Assembly (NCBI GenBank): GCA_947623805.1
Contig: CANQHZ010000040.1
Span: forward strand, 1 to 32,367
DNA: 32,367 nt
From: an uncultured Lachnospiraceae bacterium
GTDB lineage: Bacteria; Bacillota; Clostridia; Lachnospirales; Lachnospiraceae
Direction of reading: 5' to 3'
The first letter of the stretch is position 1, and the number at the start of each line of letters is the position of its first letter. The notes under the pieces were generated by a model. The model did no database searches, had not been told where the DNA came from, and worked only from the letters and a program-made list of their open reading frames with translations. The position numbers were made by a program, and so were the translations under genes. Shown in pieces: positions 31,018 to 32,367 of this stretch.

Positions 31018-32310
31018 TTAATCTTGTCCGTAAACATAAGCTGCAAATGTGTATGTGCCATCGCCATTGTCTGTGAGTGTCGGGACGCATAGTCCTTCTA
31101 TCGTACCGCCTGATGACGACCAGCCGAGCAGCACTGTCTCACCTGGCGCAATGTCTATCCAGTCAAGGAGCAGCCTTTCATTGCCGCCCGCGCCCGATTC
31201 AAGCTCCCATGAATACTCGAGATAATTATCCTTGTCCGGCGTAAGGGTTTGGACTGTGCTTTCTACTCTTTCCAGATATTCCCCTATGTTTTCGCCTGTG
31301 ACTTGGTTCATAAATGTGTGTAACTCCTGCTGCTCGTCTGTCATTTCGGGCTGTCTTGCAGGCTTGTCGCTTTCGCTTGGGTGCATTTTGGCGTTGATTT
31401 TGTCGATACATTCCTGCGCCGCTTTTTCGTCCGCGCAGGATTTGTCGATTGGCAGCGTAAACAGGGCGTTTATGCCGCTGTAGTCGGGGTTTTTGCTTAT
31501 TTCGCCTGTCGTCTCGTCAAATATATATGCCGAGACGTCATATGCTGTGCCTTCGCTTACGCCAATATAAATTGTCCTGTCCGCGAATATCGTAATATCG
31601 TCAAATTCCAGCAGGCGGTACTGCACTCCGTCCTTTACAAACTCGCTGTAGCCTGTGCCGAGAGTGTAGATATTGAAATCCTTTGGCGCAAGCCCTTGAA
31701 TGTATGGCGAGGCAAAAAACGTAAATAAGCCGTATTCGTCGGAGCTTGTATCAGGCATTGGCGCGCCGTCTGTTTTTTCCATTGTGAGTACAGCGTACAT
31801 TGTCTTGTCGCCGAGCGCCGCGTCTGACGAGATATAATCGCTGATGTCAGTGCCGCTTGCCACGCCGAGGAGTGATATTGTGTAATCGTCGTATTTCTGT
31901 GTCTCGTTTATGAATATTGCGTTTTCGCCTTCAAATGCTTTGGCAAGCTTATTGTCCTTAAATTCAATAGCGACCTGCGACGGCGTGAGATATTTGAGCG
32001 CGGCATAGCCTGTGATTGAGCCTGCGGCGAGGACTGCCGCGCCGATTATGGCGGCGGCTGCGTATTTGTTTTTTCTGTTTTTAAACATATCATTATTCTC
32101 CTTTTCGTTTTCTGTTTTTTGCTTTAATCTTGGTCTGGGTTGTTTTGCCGTTTCAGATGTTTCAAACATTGCAATCATTTCTGAATTATCTTGGGCGTCA
32201 AATGCAATTAAGGGCGCGTCCATTGCGTCTAATGTATCCAACGCGTCCAAAACCGCTCTGTGGACTTTTGGGGGCACATTGGGAAACTTATCTGACATAT
32301 TTTTTTTCAT
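31018..32310 (-). CDS. Membrane-anchored anti-sigma-like protein with large extracytoplasmic region
   Basis: 430 residues. The N-terminal ~80 residues are cytoplasmic (SDKFPNVPPKVHRAVLDALDTLD, then an acidic and basic linker), one transmembrane segment lies at about 82-104, and the remaining ~325 residues face outward, with repeated acidic beta-rich stretches (DYTISLLGVASGTDISDY, YRLLEFDDITIFADRTIYIGV) reminiscent of DUF4179-type proteins. The ATG at 32310 overlaps the stop of an ECF sigma factor gene as ATGA. That coupling and topology support an anti-sigma role; a sigma-binding domain of the classical zinc type is not visible. Confidence 0.72.
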   Translation of the reverse strand: MKKNMSDKFPNVPPKVHRAVLDALDTLDAMDAPLIAFDAQDNSEMIAMFETSETAKQPRPRLKQKTENEKENNDMFKNRKNKYAAAAIIGAAVLAAGSITGYAALKYLTPSQVAIEFKDNKLAKAFEGENAIFINETQKYDDYTISLLGVASGTDISDYISSDAALGDKTMYAVLTMEKTDGAPMPDTSSDEYGLFTFFASPYIQGLAPKDFNIYTLGTGYSEFVKDGVQYRLLEFDDITIFADRTIYIGVSEGTAYDVSAYIFDETTGEISKNPDYSGINALFTLPIDKSCADEKAAQECIDKINAKMHPSESDKPARQPEMTDEQQELHTFMNQVTGENIGEYLERVESTVQTLTPDKDNYLEYSWELESGAGGNERLLLDWIDIAPGETVLLGWSSSGGTIEGLCVPTLTDNGDGTYTFAAYVYGQD

Positions 32311-32367
32311 AGTCTTTCACCAAACCTTTCCTTTAAGATTTTCCTTGCCCTTAAAAGGCGCTGTTTG
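32307..32367 (-). CDS. ECF RNA polymerase sigma factor, C-terminal end (partial)
   Basis: Only the last 19 codons are in the window, reading KQRLLRARKILKERFGERL before a stop that overlaps the start of the next gene in ATGA. This matches the end of region 4 in ECF sigma factors (typically SRLxRARKxLKExL). The rest of the gene lies beyond the right edge. Confidence 0.7.
   Translation of the reverse strand, partial: KQRLLRARKILKERFGERL

Overview
The window looks like a chromosomal segment of a low-to-moderate GC anaerobic Clostridia species, most likely Lachnospiraceae. The support is GGAGG-type ribosome binding sites, a DUF6128-type protein, a DUF951 protein, a TSCPD protein, an SpmB-like sporulation protein, an O2-sensitive radical-SAM activase, and no phage or conjugative genes. 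Most of it is ordinary core or accessory chromosome. The novelty lies mainly in regulatory DNA and in a few degenerate or rewired regulators.

Layout. 1-3.8 kb: a BcrA/YtrB-type ABC ATPase and its ABC-2 permease, followed by a zinc-ribbon/leucine-rich-repeat membrane protein. 3.8-7.7 kb: glutamate racemase (murI) and tRNA-Gly(GCC) on the minus strand, then a NiCo (czcD) riboswitch controlling a CDF metal exporter, a TSCPD protein and murG. 7.7-11.3 kb, minus strand: spmB-like gene, an orphan OmpR-type response regulator, a rhomboid protease, a flavodoxin-SCP2 fusion and a HIT protein. 11.3-12.7 kb: a LytTR regulator with a dead receiver domain preceded by 10-bp-phased TGTCATA repeats, and a remnant of a PIN-toxin/antitoxin pair. 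12.7-15.2 kb: a GntR(YtrA)-ATPase-permease operon whose promoter lies inside a 20-bp inverted repeat and whose intergenic gaps hold a MITE-like element and a tandem duplication. 15.2-17.7 kb: DUF951, a second copy of the MITE-like element, a Sir2 deacylase and a membrane-anchored GH25 lysozyme.

17.9-20.8 kb: an NrdG-like radical SAM activase, a DUF6128 protein with a likely occluded Shine-Dalgarno site, and a CdaR/PucR-type regulator. 20.8-25.8 kb, minus strand: MsmX/UgpC-type sugar ABC ATPase, a YesL-like membrane protein, an HD-GYP protein, a GNAT acetyltransferase and D-lactate dehydrogenase. 26.0-32.4 kb: an HPr paralogue with Tyr at position 15 but Ser46 kept (Crh-like logic), a hybrid sensor kinase, an AgrA-type LytTR regulator, an unrecognised 180-residue protein, a divergent XRE regulator, and at the right edge an ECF sigma factor (only its C-terminus in view) translationally coupled to a large membrane anti-sigma-like protein.

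Themes. Carbon-state sensing (HPr-like, MsmX, CdaR, D-LDH), envelope and cell wall (murI, murG, GH25, ECF/anti-sigma, BcrA-type ABC systems) and dense signalling. I see no CRISPR array, prophage, insertion-sequence transposase or recognisable defence island. The best candidates for undescribed biology are the MITE-like hairpin element, the promoter-embedded GntR operator, the His-less HPr, the phased repeats upstream of the pseudo-receiver LytTR gene, and the XRE/180-aa/LytTR cluster.
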